Below, piece by piece: positions 11,700-23,360 of a stretch of DNA of 64,000 nucleotides (within the stretch, counting starts at the first letter, position 1; each line of letters begins with the position of its first letter). The DNA comes from Gongronella butleri (Eukaryota; Mucoromycota; Mucoromycetes; Mucorales; Cunninghamellaceae). The translations under genes and the position numbers were made by a program. The notes beneath the pieces are model-generated. The model had not been told where the DNA came from and ran no database searches. It worked only from the letters and a program-made list of their open reading frames with translations. The stretch spans positions 248,001-312,000 of the forward strand of contig JAIWZP010000029.1 in the NCBI GenBank assembly GCA_025201375.1, written 5' to 3'.

Positions 11700-12720
11700 C
11701 GGCGCGTCTTTTTTTTCGGGCTATGTTTTTTTTGGAAGGATCTCGGGGCCTGGATCGACAATGCCGTAATGGGAAAGTCGCCTCGATCAAGTATTTTGCT
11801 GTGCCACCTGATGGAATGACTCGCCCAGGAGCCAAGACAACAAAATAGCTGGTTTTCGCATCCGAGGTATCAATTCAAGAGTTCACCATCCCAACAGCTC
11901 AAAATAAAAATAGAAATGACTCATATCTTCATCAATGTGCATCATGACCGTGGAAAAAATCATGAATGTCGTGATCCGAGGGAATGCCGCCACTATGTCA
12001 GCAGGGTGTCGGACTAGAGGAGGACCCTGGATCAAAAATGCCCTTAATAGGAAAGTCGCTTCGATCAAGTATTTTGCTGTGCCACCTGCCAGACATGCCA
12101 CGGAATGACACGCCAAGGAAAACAAAATAGCTGGTTTTCGCATCCGAGGAATCAATTCAGAAGAACCATGACGCTCACCATCCCCAACATGTCAAAATTA
12201 AAAATAGAAATGACAAAAGTCTTCATCAATACTGTATGGATCAGGACCGTGAAAAAAACATGCCGTGATCTAAAGAGGACCCGATGAATCGATGCGGGGG
12301 CGCCGCCGCATTCACTCCCTAGAAAATTGGCATCCGAGGAATTAATTTCATGGGAACCTTCTTTTTTACTATCCCCAACATCTCAAGGACCTTGATCAAC
12401 GTGCACTATGATAGGATCTTGGAAAAATTGGGATCCGAAGGAGCTCCCGAGGAATCATGCGAGAGCGGGAGCACGCTCATCAGCATTTTTTTTTTTTTTT
12501 TTTTTTTACAAACACTTCTCGTTACCAGAAAAAGAAAGAATCGGTGCCTCATTAGCGTGCAGCGAGACCGTGGAAAAAATCATGAATGTCGTGATCCGAG
12601 GAAATCGATAGAATATTGCCATGCTGGCATCATTGACAATCTTGCACAAGAAGTTGCCGGTGCCAACATGTTGGGGATTGCGCGGGAACATGGACGCCCA
12701 CGAGGACCGTGGTAAAAAAA
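11700..12720. repeat. Degenerate ~275-bp tandem repeat array upstream of Fanzor
   Basis: Several imperfect copies lie head to tail. The block from GGAAAGTCGC through CAAGTATTTTGCTGTGCCAC, AACAAAATAGCTGGTTTTCGC and CATCCGAGG to the HDRGK-like end appears near 11774 and again near 12051. A shorter copy starts near 12320. The segment GACCGTGGAAAAAATCATGA is found near 11947 and again near 12570. The unit is about 275 bp and copies have diverged by substitutions and indels. No open frame is conserved across copies. It ends about 200 bp before the Fanzor start. Confidence 0.75.
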
Positions 12721-12925
12721 ACAAGGAAGAGTCATACAAACGGTATTTTTTTTTTATTCCGTAAACTTTTTATCATCCCCATCAGTGCCGTCTGCTATTG
12801 TGGCACTTTTTTTTTTTATCCCCTCCCATTTCTTGCTTTCTCACCGTTGGCCCCTCATTGTATTCCTCTCTCTTTTTTCTCTTGTTCACTGTCTCTCCCT
12901 CATCTGTCCTCGGTGTGCTCATACA

Positions 12926-15900
12926 ATGCCATCAGAAGAGCGCAGAGAACAGCAACGGCAGCAGCTCTTGCAAATGAAGCATGCCAAAAAGCAACGACTT
13001 TTACAAGAAGCTCGCGAGAACAAACGTAAGACTTGTGAATATTGGGTTGTAAAGATTCATTTTGGCCAACATGTTTTTTTTATCATAGTGAACATTGGTC
13101 CTTGCGCGAGTTGCGGTAAAATGGGGCACAAAACCAAAGCAAGTTCTTTTTGTCCAAACAAACGTAAGTAGAAAATGTTCTGCCATTTGAAATGGTGACC
13201 CTGACGTTTTTTTTTCTAATTAGAAACCCAAGGCAAAAAGCAGTCCAAGAAGGTGACCAAGAAGCAGAGCGCCAAGGGCAAGAAGCAGCTGCAGAAAGAC
13301 ACGGCGGCCAGCACGGCCATGGGGTGCAAAGTTTGTTTGGAGACGCCGGGTGATCAATGTGAACCACATTCAAGATCATCCTCCAAGAAATGCCACGCCC
13401 ACAAGCCCACCAAGGCCGAAATCATGGACGGTCTGCTTGGAAAAAATCATCAGCAGCGGGTGGTCAAGGCGACGCTTCTCAAGAGTCTGTTGATCGCTGG
13501 TGAGAGTCGGTCCCGCCGTCGACATTTGAGACATTCGGTCGTCCAGCAAGTGCGCAATGTCGTCGATCAGGCGCAAGCAGCGTACATCCGGGCCCAATGG
13601 TTTGTGACCTACTTCTTGCTCCACACCCTTGACCAAGGTACGCAGCAAGACGACGCTGACCAAGGCACGCAGCAAGGCGATCCTGACCAAGGCGCACCAG
13701 AGCAATCGATCGACAATTTGCTGCCGCAGCTCATCCTTACACAGAAATTTATGTACAGTGCGCTGCAGCTCGTTGGCGGCAAACAAGTGGTCGACAATCA
13801 GGTCAACAACGCGTTTCCGACTCTATCGGCAGTGTTCCAGCAATTCAGCCATAGCCTCGGCGAGAGTGCCTTGGTCGACACTGGGGGCATATCGGAAGCG
13901 TTGTCGTATATGGCGATCGACATGGCGACCGCGTTTGCCAACGCCATTGTCGCCAATTTCAAGACCCGTGCAATGCAATACATCGCGTTCACCATCCGTT
14001 CACAATTAGAGCGCTCGGTAAGCTGCAGAGACCGATCCTTGCCCATACAGTCGACTGACACTTTTTTTTTTTTGGTTAGGAATGGCCCACAAGAGCAGAA
14101 ATGAAAAAGATCTGCGAGCTCGCGTACCAAGCATTGACCAATACACGCCCTGATGGCGCCGCCACTGCCGTGGACATCTCGCAAAACGTGTATGACATCT
14201 TGGAGTCTCTGGAAGATCGTCAAGCACTCGGCCCAAGCTCTGCCACCCAGCCAATCAATGTCGAGCGGCTGACATCACACGGCAACATCTACCTGGCGTA
14301 CATGTACACATGGCTCAAGGAGATGGAGGCGCACAATGACAATGCGGGCGATGTACATGGTGACAGCCAGATGGTGACCCAGGTGGACGCTGGTTGGGTG
14401 ACGCGTCGTCTTGCTCTCTTGGACGGCATTGGTGACCTGCGCAACAATGTCAGAAACAAGCTGCAGACGCACGTGCGCAGGATGATCAACACTGCAAGCA
14501 GCGTCGTTGAATTTGGCGCCGCCATCCCAGAGCCCCTGCATCAACAACTGACGGATCTAGTGCACGACGCCCGGCTCCAGATCCGCTCATCCACGCTCTT
14601 TCTCAACGGTCATGCACTGATTGATCCCAGCACCTGCGTGTGGTCCAGCACCGCCCCTGTGATTGCCAAGGCCAAGCTTTTCAACCTCGCGCCCCAGACA
14701 AATTGGAAAAAGCGGTTCATCACGTTGCCTCCCTCCTTATTCGCTCGCATCTTGCGAAGCGCTGGTGTTCCGCATACGCCCTACAACAGAACCGCTGACC
14801 CGCTTGGAGAAGAGCCCACAATGGAATGGCAAAGGACACGCGCTCAATTGGCTGCAGATGCCGTTGTCTTCTCAGAGGTGTTTGACATGAAAAAAGTCCG
14901 GCTTGCTGACCCGTAAGTCAAAAAAAAAAAAAAGTAATTGTCAAAATTGATTTTTATTTTTATTTTTTTTTAGCTGCCACGCCTTTCTGCAATATCAGCC
15001 CGACATCCAAGGCAACTTTACCAAGGTGTTTGCCAATCTCATTCGCACCGATGGGCACACGGTAGACTTTGTGTACAACAGACGCGTGCCGGACCACCAC
15101 GGATTGCCGGACCTTGACCTTGGTGACTTTGTTGGCCGCGACGATTATTGCCTTACTGCTGTGGACCCTGGCCATACGACGCTGATGACCGCAGTGGACG
15201 TGAACGGCATCACCAGGACGCTGGGCAATACCGAGTTCTACCACAAGGCTGGCTTCATGAAGCGCCGCTACTATCAGCAGCAAGACCAAGCCAACGAGGG
15301 CATCAGCGACCTGCTGAACAAGATTCCAGCGTCCGCGACGTCACGCCCCGATGTATGGCTCGCGCACTGCCAAGGTGCCCTCGCCGTCATGGATCCCCTC
15401 ATTGCCCACTTTGGTTACCGCTACTGCAACGACCGCTTCCGTGCGTACCGCGACAATCAGAAAATGGAGCATGAAGCGGCCAACATCCTCGTCACTGGCG
15501 GCGCAAAGTACAAGCACAGCTACCAGGAAGCGTAAGCAAACTTGCGCGGGTGACGGACACACAGGCGAGCCAGGCTCACTTTTTTTTTTTTTTTTTTTTT
15601 TTTTTTAGAGAGAAGCTGCCGCTGATCGCGTACGGCGCCGCCCAGTTCCAATCGATCAAAGGCAAGAAGCAGATGCGCAGCCTCATGGGGGCCCTGAAGC
15701 GCGCAGAAAATGAGGGCCGCTGCTGCATTACCATGATCAACGAGGCTTATACGTCACAGGCAAGTCTCAATGGAGCGTTTTCGGGGCAATCTCTCATTTT
15801 CTTTTTTTTTTATTTTTCTTTAGGTCTGCCCATCCTGTTCCCTGCGTTCGCTGCAAGCGTTACCCGCACTCAGCAACGTCAGCAACAAGATGGAAGCACT

Positions 15901-16108
15901 GTGGCCCATCAAGATCTGCGTCTCTTGCCGACGCATTTGGAATCGTGACGTGGCAGCGGCCACCAACATGGTCGACATTGCGCAGCTGCTTTTGCAGGGT
16001 CTCGCGCGCCCAGCACACTTTGTGTACAAGGCCGAAGGCACAGCACACGTTTTCCCTGCGGCGCGACACGCCCTCCAAGCGTTTGGCAATACGCTTCAAC
16101 ACTGGTGA
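12926..16108 (+). CDS. Fanzor (TnpB-like RNA-guided endonuclease family), apparently intact
   Basis: Seven exons (12926-13025, 13089-13163, 13224-14017, 14080-14912, 14974-15531, 15609-15759, 15824-16108) encode 931 residues. In order: a charged N-terminal helix; a zinc-knuckle-like C39-x2-C-x4-H-x7-C55; a Lys-rich stretch (~62-82) that could be a nuclear localisation signal; a long helical recognition region; then a split RuvC nuclease. RuvC-I is AVDPGH (D665). The bridge-like segment is RFRAYRDNQKMEHEAANIL. The relocated Glu typical of Fanzor lies in INEAYTSQ (E832), directly before the zinc ribbon C839-x2-C842 and C869-x2-C872. RuvC-III is WNRDVAAATNM (D879). All three acidic residues, four zinc Cys and the frame are kept, so it may be active. 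Intron 6 is GC-AG. Fanzors are known to use an RNA from the 3' end of their own element; that region follows here. Subtype 1 versus 2 was not resolved. Confidence 0.85.
13631..13711 (+). repeat. 27-nt repeat, three copies, within Fanzor
   Basis: Units starting at 13631, 13658 and 13685 encode DQGTQQDDA, DQGTQQGDP and DQGAPEQSI. This is an in-frame expansion in a loop of the helical region. Confidence 0.8.
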
Positions 16109-16262
16109 CATCACCATCGGGAGGGAACAAACCCCCCTGTCGTTACATCTCCACAAAGGGACAAGTATCCTATTGGTTCCCCTGATGGTAAGCTATTTTT
16201 TTTCTCTGGCTCAATTTTTCCCTGGTGGCTCAATTTTTCTAATGTTGGCTCAATTTTTTTAA
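16103..16262 (+). ncRNA. Candidate Fanzor omega-RNA / 3' end region
   Basis: The sequence overlapping and following the Fanzor stop can fold. TGGTGA and TCACCA flank the stop (16103-16116). A hairpin pairs 16118-16125 with 16132-16139 around AACAAA. Alternatively, 16113-16126 pairs imperfectly with 16177-16189 (ACCATC against GATGGT, then GGG/GGGA against TTCCCC). Known Fanzor and TnpB guide scaffolds come from this part of the element, so this is the place to look. No element end or guide boundary can be fixed from sequence alone. Confidence 0.3.
16207..16258 (+). repeat. Three copies of TGGCTCAATTTTT
   Basis: Exact 13-nt copies start at 16207, 16226 and 16246 (spacing 19 and 20), about 100 bp after the Fanzor stop. 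I did not find the motif on the left side of the gene. Confidence 0.85.
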
Positions 16263-16486
16263 TAATATAGTATTACGTTTTAAGGTGTAGAAAAAGAAAA
16301 GGGAATATGAATCGTGCTGAATAAAAAAAAAAAAGTACACAAGAGGGTGCGCGTCCATTTGAGAGAAAGAGATGCACAAAAGAGATAGAAAAAAGGGGAA
16401 GGCGATGCAATAGGAGGCTGGAAAAACGCGCTTTTTTTTTTTTGCAAAAAAAAACGCGGTTTTTTCCTTACACTTGTCGTTTCAAT

Positions 16487-18073
16487 CTATAATCCATAGA
16501 TGTAGGTGGCGTAAATGACAAAGGCGGTGCCGAGGATAAAGGTGGCGGACAGGCTGAAATTGAAGAGCCAGACGGAGACGATGCTGGAAAGGATGATGCT
16601 AATGGAAGTGGCGAAGCCCTTTAGGATATTGTCTGCATACTTGACGACGAGGGCGACAATGAGGCCGCCAATGGCTTGTGTAAAGATGACGAGCCACGTG
16701 AGGGCATTGTAATTGGCAAAGAAGCCCCTTTCCAAGACCGTGGCGCCATCTTGCAGCATGACGGCAAACACCAAGCCGAGTGCAATGGAAAAGAGCGACA
16801 TTTGCAAGTTGCGGATCCACAATTGGTTTTGCTGCTGCTGCTGGACCATGTCCTCGCGACGGCCATGGGCATCGCGCAGACCAATGTCGTTTTCTTCGTC
16901 ATCATCATCGTCTTCGTGGTTAACGACAATCACTCGCTTTGCACCTTCCATAGCCGACGCATTGAGCGAGCTGCGCTTGCCAGCCACATTGTCCTTGTCC
17001 GTGGAAGACGTCAATTCAGGTGATGGCGCCATACCCACGCCCAAACTGGCCGCCTTGTCGCGCACATCCATGTCAATTGCATTTTCCTCGTCCATCTTGG
17101 TGTTGACAAGCTCCGGTGCAGGCTTGGCCGGCGCCTTGAGGATCTTTTCAAAGTACACGCCAGCAAGACCAGACAGCGTGCACGCCATCAGCACGGCCAT
17201 GAACCCAGTCATGTTGGATTGATTGCCAATCGACGTTTTGTCCGTGTCTTCAAAGCCAACATCCTCCTCCTCGGCCGTCCCACCCATGAGATACTGCAGC
17301 GCGGCCGTCGACGCGTCCTTGGGAAGCACCACAAGCGCAATGCCTAAAGTCAGCATCCCAAGCGCAAACCATTTTGATCGTGCAAGCGATCGCTTGAGAA
17401 TCACAACGCTAAAGAACGCGGTCGTCAGGATCTTCAATTGGTACGTCACTTGGAACGTGGCCGCATCCAGGTTGGTCGCAGCCACGTATTGCAAGTTGTT
17501 CTAAAATAATCATCAAAAAAACAACAACAAATCGTTAGCCAATTTGCCGGCCCCCCCTTTTTTTTTATAAAAATAGAGCAAATTCGAAGCGCGCTTCAGG
17601 TTTGACAAGGCCCAAAAATAGTGATTTGCGGGTTTTTGCATCGCCTCTTTTTTTTTTTTCTTACTTGGATCAGATACAACACGGCTGGCACGCCGAGCTT
17701 GGCTGTTTCTTGCCAATTGACGACGAGTTCGCGGTGTAGAATGCTGGACAGACGGTGCCATGTGCGCTGGTGCGTGGGGCCACTGTAGTGCAACAGGGCA
17801 ACGCACGCCGACGCCTTCATCAGCTCGCTCATCACCACAGCCGTCGACGCCAAATACAGCTGATCAGCAGGCACGCTTGCGCGCGTGTATCGCATAATCA
17901 AGATGAGCGCGCTGTTCTGCACCACAAGCACCATCAACGACAGGTACTTTAGTGGGATCGTCCGGAGCAAGCCTAAGAACCCTGTGACAAAAAGAACAAA
18001 AGAGCGAAAAAAAACAAAGGAAACAGGTAAGAAACTCGCCTTTTTTCATACCATGCACACGACTTTTACCCAT
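16487..18073 (-). CDS. Nucleotide-sugar transporter (UDP-galactose/UDP-GlcNAc type, SLC35A family)
   Basis: Three exons on the minus strand (18052-18073, 17665-17972, 16487-17500) encode 447 residues. The first exon is only 22 nt (MGKSRVH); its start fits the splice phase, and the next exon opens directly with GLLRTIPLKYLSL. About ten hydrophobic segments are visible. LDAATFQVTYQLKILTTAFFSVVIL and the terminal GLIVALVVKYADNILKGFATS region are signatures of Golgi UDP-sugar transporters that exchange UDP-sugar for UMP. Between about residues 184 and 290 there is an unusually long hydrophilic loop with runs of Asp/Glu and a QQQQQ tract, probably cytosolic. The exact sugar cannot be told. The APC3 gene lies 267 bp upstream in the same orientation. 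Confidence 0.85.
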
Positions 18074-18340
18074 GAGTGTAAAAAAGACAAGAAGATGACA
18101 AGAGAAGGGTGGAAAAGAAGGGGAAAGAAAAACAAAAAAGACACGAAAAAGTATGAAAAAGAAGAAGAAAAGAAAGAAAAAAAAAAGGAAATCAGGCAAA
18201 AACAAACATTTCCATCTTTTGGAGCGGCGCCTCCCAATTGCTCTCTTTTTGGGCCCTCGAAACCCAAGAATGCGGAGACACACAGAAAAAAGCGAATTGA
18301 GACCATGTTTCAAAGATGTTGCCTCTTTTTTTTCATGTCT

Positions 18341-21300
18341 TTATTGGCTTGACGATGCAATGGCTTTTTCAATAGTCTTTTTGATTTCGTGTGCGGACGG
18401 GTTGTCTTGTGCTTGGATGGATTGGTTGGCATAGTCGAGGGCGAGGCTATGTTCGCCGCGCTTGAATGAGATATCGGCCATGGTGCAAAGCAAGACGGGG
18501 TGGTGTGGGTGCAGGCGCAGAGCCTCCTGCATCATTGAATGTGCAATGGGGAACTCGTGCATGCCGACGTACGCGAGCGCAGCACCGTACCAGGCGAGGT
18601 AGAATCGTTTGTTGACGAGCATGCTCTTTGCAAAGTGCTGTTTGGCGCCCATGTGATTGCCTTTTTCCCATTCCTCATAGCCAAGCAGTGCATGGCCGTA
18701 GCAATTGCTCGGCCGCAGCTCCACCGCCTTTTGGAACCACTTGATCGCCTCATTGCCCCTCTTGACACACTTTGTCCAATTGCCCGCAGCAATATACGCT
18801 TCGTACCGCCGCGATTGGTTCGATTTCATCTTGTAAGCAAGCAAATTCAGCTCCTGTTCCTTGTGCAAATACCACAGACACGTCGAATACAGCGGAATGT
18901 CGTCGCAAAACCATGGCGCAATGCTAAAGCTGCGCCGGTAAAAGACGCGTGCCTAGGTTTTTTTTTCAATAAAAACATTTTGAGACCTTTTTTTTCTTGG
19001 AATTGACACCTTTTTTTCTTGATGTCGAGTCCTCATTTCTCCCTCTCTTATCTTTTTTTTTTTCTCAGGCATTGGATCCCTCAATGCCATTTTTTTTCTT
19101 TTCTTCGTACGATTTGATAGTCGCCGGTGTCATAATAGGCATGGCCCATGAGGGAGAGGACGCGGGGGGTGTCATACTGGCGGTCATCCAGCTGCTGGAG
19201 CGCCAACGCGGTGGTTCGGCAATGATAAGACGACTGGTGGGTGAATGCAAGGGCAAGGATGCGGATGACGCGGATAACGCGGTTCATCGCGTCGAGAATC
19301 AGCTGCTCGGGTTGGTCGTCCTTGGATGCGGGATATGACGGTGCTTTGGGCAGCATGGACGCGCCAATGGACGCGTCCACATTGTGTGTTGTCGTCAAAG
19401 GCGACCGGTTGCCTGGCGAAACGGACACTGGTGGTGGCGTTGTTGTCCTTGTGGTCGTCGGCGCTGGCGCATCGCTTAGCGGTGGCGACGCGCTCCCTGT
19501 CGCTGCAGAGATGGTAGAGGATGGCGCGTCATAGTGGATGGTCGGCACAAAATACGCAATTAGCGCCTTGGCAACGTTTTGCGCGGCCGTGTCCTGCTTT
19601 TCGGCCGATGCCGCCAATGGCACGCCCGCCGATCCCGTCAACCGTCGCTTCTTGGGACTTGAATTATATGAAATGCTGCCCGCTCGTTTCTGGTTTCAAT
19701 AAAAAAAAAAAGAAAAAGAGGTCATTTTCAGCAATGAACAGTCAAATGTCAAAAAATGCCCTACATTGTGCCGCAGACGCTGCTTGATGCTACTCGGCGA
19801 CTCATTCTCATCCGACCCCTGCCTGTGGAACGTTTTTGGTGGTGTGCTTTAGAAAAGAAAAAGAGAAAAATTGAGTCAATTTTGCTCGTTTTGCCATTAT
19901 CCAAGGTACCTTTCTGGCAGAACGACGCGTGGCGGTGTGGAGGCGGTGGCCGATTTGGCGCGATGTGATGTAGGTGAGATGGTGTCGCCATTGAGCAGGT
20001 TGGGTTCCATGCTGGATTCTTGCAGCTCCACCGACAACTCTGGGATGGTGTCGGCGGGCGGCTTGCGGTGCAGACCATGCTTGTTCTTGAATGCCTCGGC
20101 GGTCCGGTGCTGCTCAATGTCACGCTGAATATGTGCAATGTGGTCGTCCTTTTCTCGCTCAATGTCGCCTCTGCAAATCGGCAAAAAAAAGGGGTATTTG
20201 TGGTCAATGACGCTCATTTTTCGTGTTTTTTTTTTCAAGATTTTCATACCTCTCGAGAGATGGCTCGAATTCATGTGTGTCGGCGTCGATGGAGACCCTG
20301 ACGAGGGCCTGAAGCAGGCTCAGCGACACGTCGACGGTGTCTGAGCGCAACGCCGGCATGTACGGTTGCAGGGCGGCTGGTATATTGTCAGAAGTCATGG
20401 AACTTGCCGTGGCGGTGGTGGATGAAGGGGTAAACAGCACAGGGTCGCCCGACGACGCCTTGCTGACGCCTGATTTGGGGGCCGCCGCGGTTGTTGTTGT
20501 GGTTGCTGCGGCTGAAGCAGGGGAAGATGGTGATTTTTGCGCAGACGGTGGGAATCGGATGCCTGCGGGCGCATTGGCAGATGGCAATGGCGGCAAGGCA
20601 TTGTGCGTCGCGATGTTGGGCTTGAGGCTGGTCGTGCTGAGCGTAAATTCGCGAAAGATATCCTCGGGCACAACGGCGTCCGCCACGTTGATCACATCGG
20701 GCGCAATCTCGCACACTTTGATGTAGGCCGCCAATTTAAACGGATTCGCACGCAAAGACGAAAAAAGATGCGCCGCCGCCGCTCGAATGTTGTCCAATTT
20801 GATGTACAGCTCGCCAAGAAGGTGCATCAGCGTCGCCTCGCTCGGTCGGTGGTGACGCACGCTCACACTTGCAAGATCTAGGGAAAAAAAAGGGCAAGGG
20901 GAAAGATGAGTATAAATGAGCAATTCGCTTTTTGTTTTGGAATTTTGGATTTTTTTTGGATTTTTCAGTCCATTACCATTGCCCCATGGATAACTGGGTT
21001 GGCTGGTGTGCAGCTTCAAGGCATGCTGCACAGCGTGGATACCCTGGCGGAAGAACTTGTGCTTGGTTTCCGCCGCGTCGCTCAGGTCGCCGAGTGCGAG
21101 ACACGCGCGCGCAAATAAATGTAAGCACGGCACCGAGTCCGTGTCCTTGAGCACATCGTACGCGCCATTGTAGTCCTGCAGCGCGTACAGGCACTTGCCA
21201 TACACGCACCGATAGTCGCTGTTTGTCTCGTCAATCGCATACAGGCGCTCAGATAACAAAAGCGCATTCGCATAGTCCATGTCGTCCAGATCCTTGTACA

Positions 21301-21343
21301 CAAGGGCCATCAGCACCCACGCATCGATCGAGTGCGACGTCAT
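18341..21343 (-). CDS. CDC27: Anaphase-promoting complex subunit 3 (Cdc27/Nuc2), shortened TPR array
   Basis: Six exons (20977-21343, 20250-20877, 19910-20170, 19765-19846, 19111-19689, 18341-18952) give about 842 residues. The N-terminal TPR half (WVLMALVYKDLDDMDYANAL, then LMHLLGELYIKLDNIRAAAA and LRANPFKLAAYIKVCEI) and the C-terminal half (LMGHAYYDTGDYQ, IPLYSTCLWYLHKEQELNLLA, HFAKSMLVNKRFYLAWYGAA) match Cdc27. A long low-complexity Ser/Thr/Pro linker lies between. After the YLAWYG repeat the protein passes straight to a final repeat (ALDYANQSIQAQ...IKKTIEKA) that aligns with the very end of Cdc27, so about two TPRs are missing within one uninterrupted exon. APC3 is the scaffold that receives Cdc20/Cdh1 IR tails in the mitotic E3 ligase. 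The start is uncertain: an upstream exon could exist near 21480-21546. Confidence 0.85.
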
Positions 21344-21589
21344 GCTGAAGAAAAAAGAGAGAAAGAAAGAGAAACAGACAGGAAAAAAAAGAGGGGGTAT
21401 GCACACAAAGAAAAAAAAAAAAAAAAAGCTGAAATGACGAAAGAAAAAGGCGAAGCACTTGCTCGTCGTTCCCTCCTTTTTTTTTTTTTCATGACCACGG
21501 TTTGAAACACCGCCAGCGTCATGCGAATATCAAAAGCCCTCCGCACAATAACACCTAATTTCTCTGAAAGACGCGTTGGTGTGATTTTA

Positions 21590-22286
21590 TTACGCTGTCT
21601 CCTTTTTGTGTGTCAGGTTCATCATGTCACTGACAACAATCTCAAGCAATTGAAAGTCTAGCATCGTCACCGCATCAAAGCCAATGTCGTACACAATCAG
21701 CGACCACTCAAAAATCGCGTACATTGAATAGGCTGCCGCAAAACAAGAAAAAAAACCAGAAAAACCAGAAAAAAAAATGTCCGTCAGGTCTCAAACACCT
21801 TCTTTTATTTCTTTTTTTTTTTTGTTTTTTTGTTTTTTTTTTTTTTTACCTCCTGCGATGTGGTGCACCTTGTGCTGAATGAAATAATAAATCATGAAAG
21901 GCGTGGTGCCGAAAAATGCAATGAGGAGCGCCCGGCGCCACGCGACGCTGTTGCTGACGGTGCGCACGCTCGTGCGGAGAACGCCCAGTTGCCATGGCAG
22001 TGTGCACAGCAGGTACAGGCCCATGGCCACGTCGTGCAAGTCATGATCATCCGTGGACGTGATGTAAACCCATCCGCCGCACGCTAATGTGCGCAAAATG
22101 CCCACGGCCATCAAGGCCTTGCCCAAGGGCACACTGCTCGTGCGCGTCACACGCGTCGAGTACAGATACCACAAATACACGAGCAGAAATCGCGGACCAG
22201 ACGTCAGAGCAATCAAAATCTGGAAATAGGCGCGTGCTGGATACCGATCACCTGTCGTCGCGCTCACGCTCGGCACGAATTCCTGC

Positions 22287-22317
<31 letters not shown>

Positions 22318-22691
22318 GAAGGCGTCAGCCCTTGCTCAGATGGCTCGGAAAGCACCCAATTGGACGTGCCTGGGGGTAGCCATAGAATTCATTGCGCACG
22401 ATTTTCTCATATTGCGTGTAGCAGCCCACCACCAACGCAATAAAGAACGCGCCTGTTTGAAAAAAAAAAAAACGCAGCGTGAGTGACCTAGCACGTCAAA
22501 ACTCAAAAGAGCACGTACAATAGCCAAGGATCGTATGGCCAAGAGAAATATATGTCGCCGGGATCTGCAAAAGCGTACAAAACGCGTTAGTCAGTTTGTT
22601 TCGAGCTTTTTGAGCTCTTTTTTTAACACGATACCCTGGCAATAGGTTTCTTATAGCTATCTAAATGAGCGTACGGGTAGCCGCCATCCAT
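21590..22691 (-). CDS. FRAG1/DRAM/Sfk1-family membrane protein (PGAP2/Cwh43-like)
   Basis: Five exons (22635-22691, 22519-22564, 22370-22452, 21850-22282, 21590-21732) encode 253 residues. Six hydrophobic segments are visible. The family signatures are present: FVPSVSATTGDRYPAR before the second membrane segment, SGPRFLLVYLWYLY, and near the end YSMYAIFEWSLIVYDIGFDAV. In this family PGAP2 and the Cwh43 N-terminal domain act in lipid remodelling of GPI anchors in the Golgi/ER; other members are lysosomal (DRAM) or plasma-membrane (Sfk1) proteins. The FEWSLI...GFDAV ending favours PGAP2/Cwh43. The intron after 22370 starts GC (CAG|GCACGT) and gives the only continuous frame. The intron between exons 3 and 4 contains a long homopolymer run. 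Confidence 0.8.
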
Positions 22692-23360
22692 GGCTTTCTC
22701 TGAAAAAAAAAAGGTGGAAGCAAAAAAAGTAGTAATTTAACCGAGCGGCATGTGTTAAAAAGGGAGCACTCCTGCCATGGCAAGTTACACAAGTTCTGCC
22801 GTTGGTTGGCTCCTTACGATGAAAGAGTGCCACGGGCAAAAAGCTGATCGAGCAATCAATGAAAACCCAGAAGACTTGATTAAACGGTCAATTTTAAGTT
22901 TCGCGTACACTCCCCATCACACACTACATCCAAAAAACGCGTCCTCTTGTGGATTTGCAAACCAGAAAACTAACGAAAGGACACGCGCGCTCAAATGGCG
23001 GGTTGTCACATCGACGTGCCCAGGGAGCCCAACATTCAAATGCAAAATCAGCCGTGGCAACTGGCAAGGCTATACAGTATATGATATGATACAAAACCAA
23101 AATCGAAAAATGGGCCTACTACAGCATGCCGCCAAGGGCCAAACTCCCCCAAAAGAAAAAAAAAAAAAGACATGGAGGAACCACAAAAAAAGCCAATGAG
23201 AGGGAGACCGCAGACCAAACATTAAGAATCCAAGCTGTTCACACCCGAGGATTGTGTTGGATGTATTCGCCATTCAATGGTCGTTTCTGATCGCTGTATC
23301 AGTCGCGATTAAAAACTGTAAAAAAATAAAAAAGTACTGGTTGATGCGTGGGCATAGAGA

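Noticed and set aside
21480..21546. Extra first exon of APC3 (MTLAVFQTVV)
   Set aside because: The only donor that would fit is a non-canonical GC or GTGGTC site. The internal ATG at 21343 was used, with the uncertainty noted.
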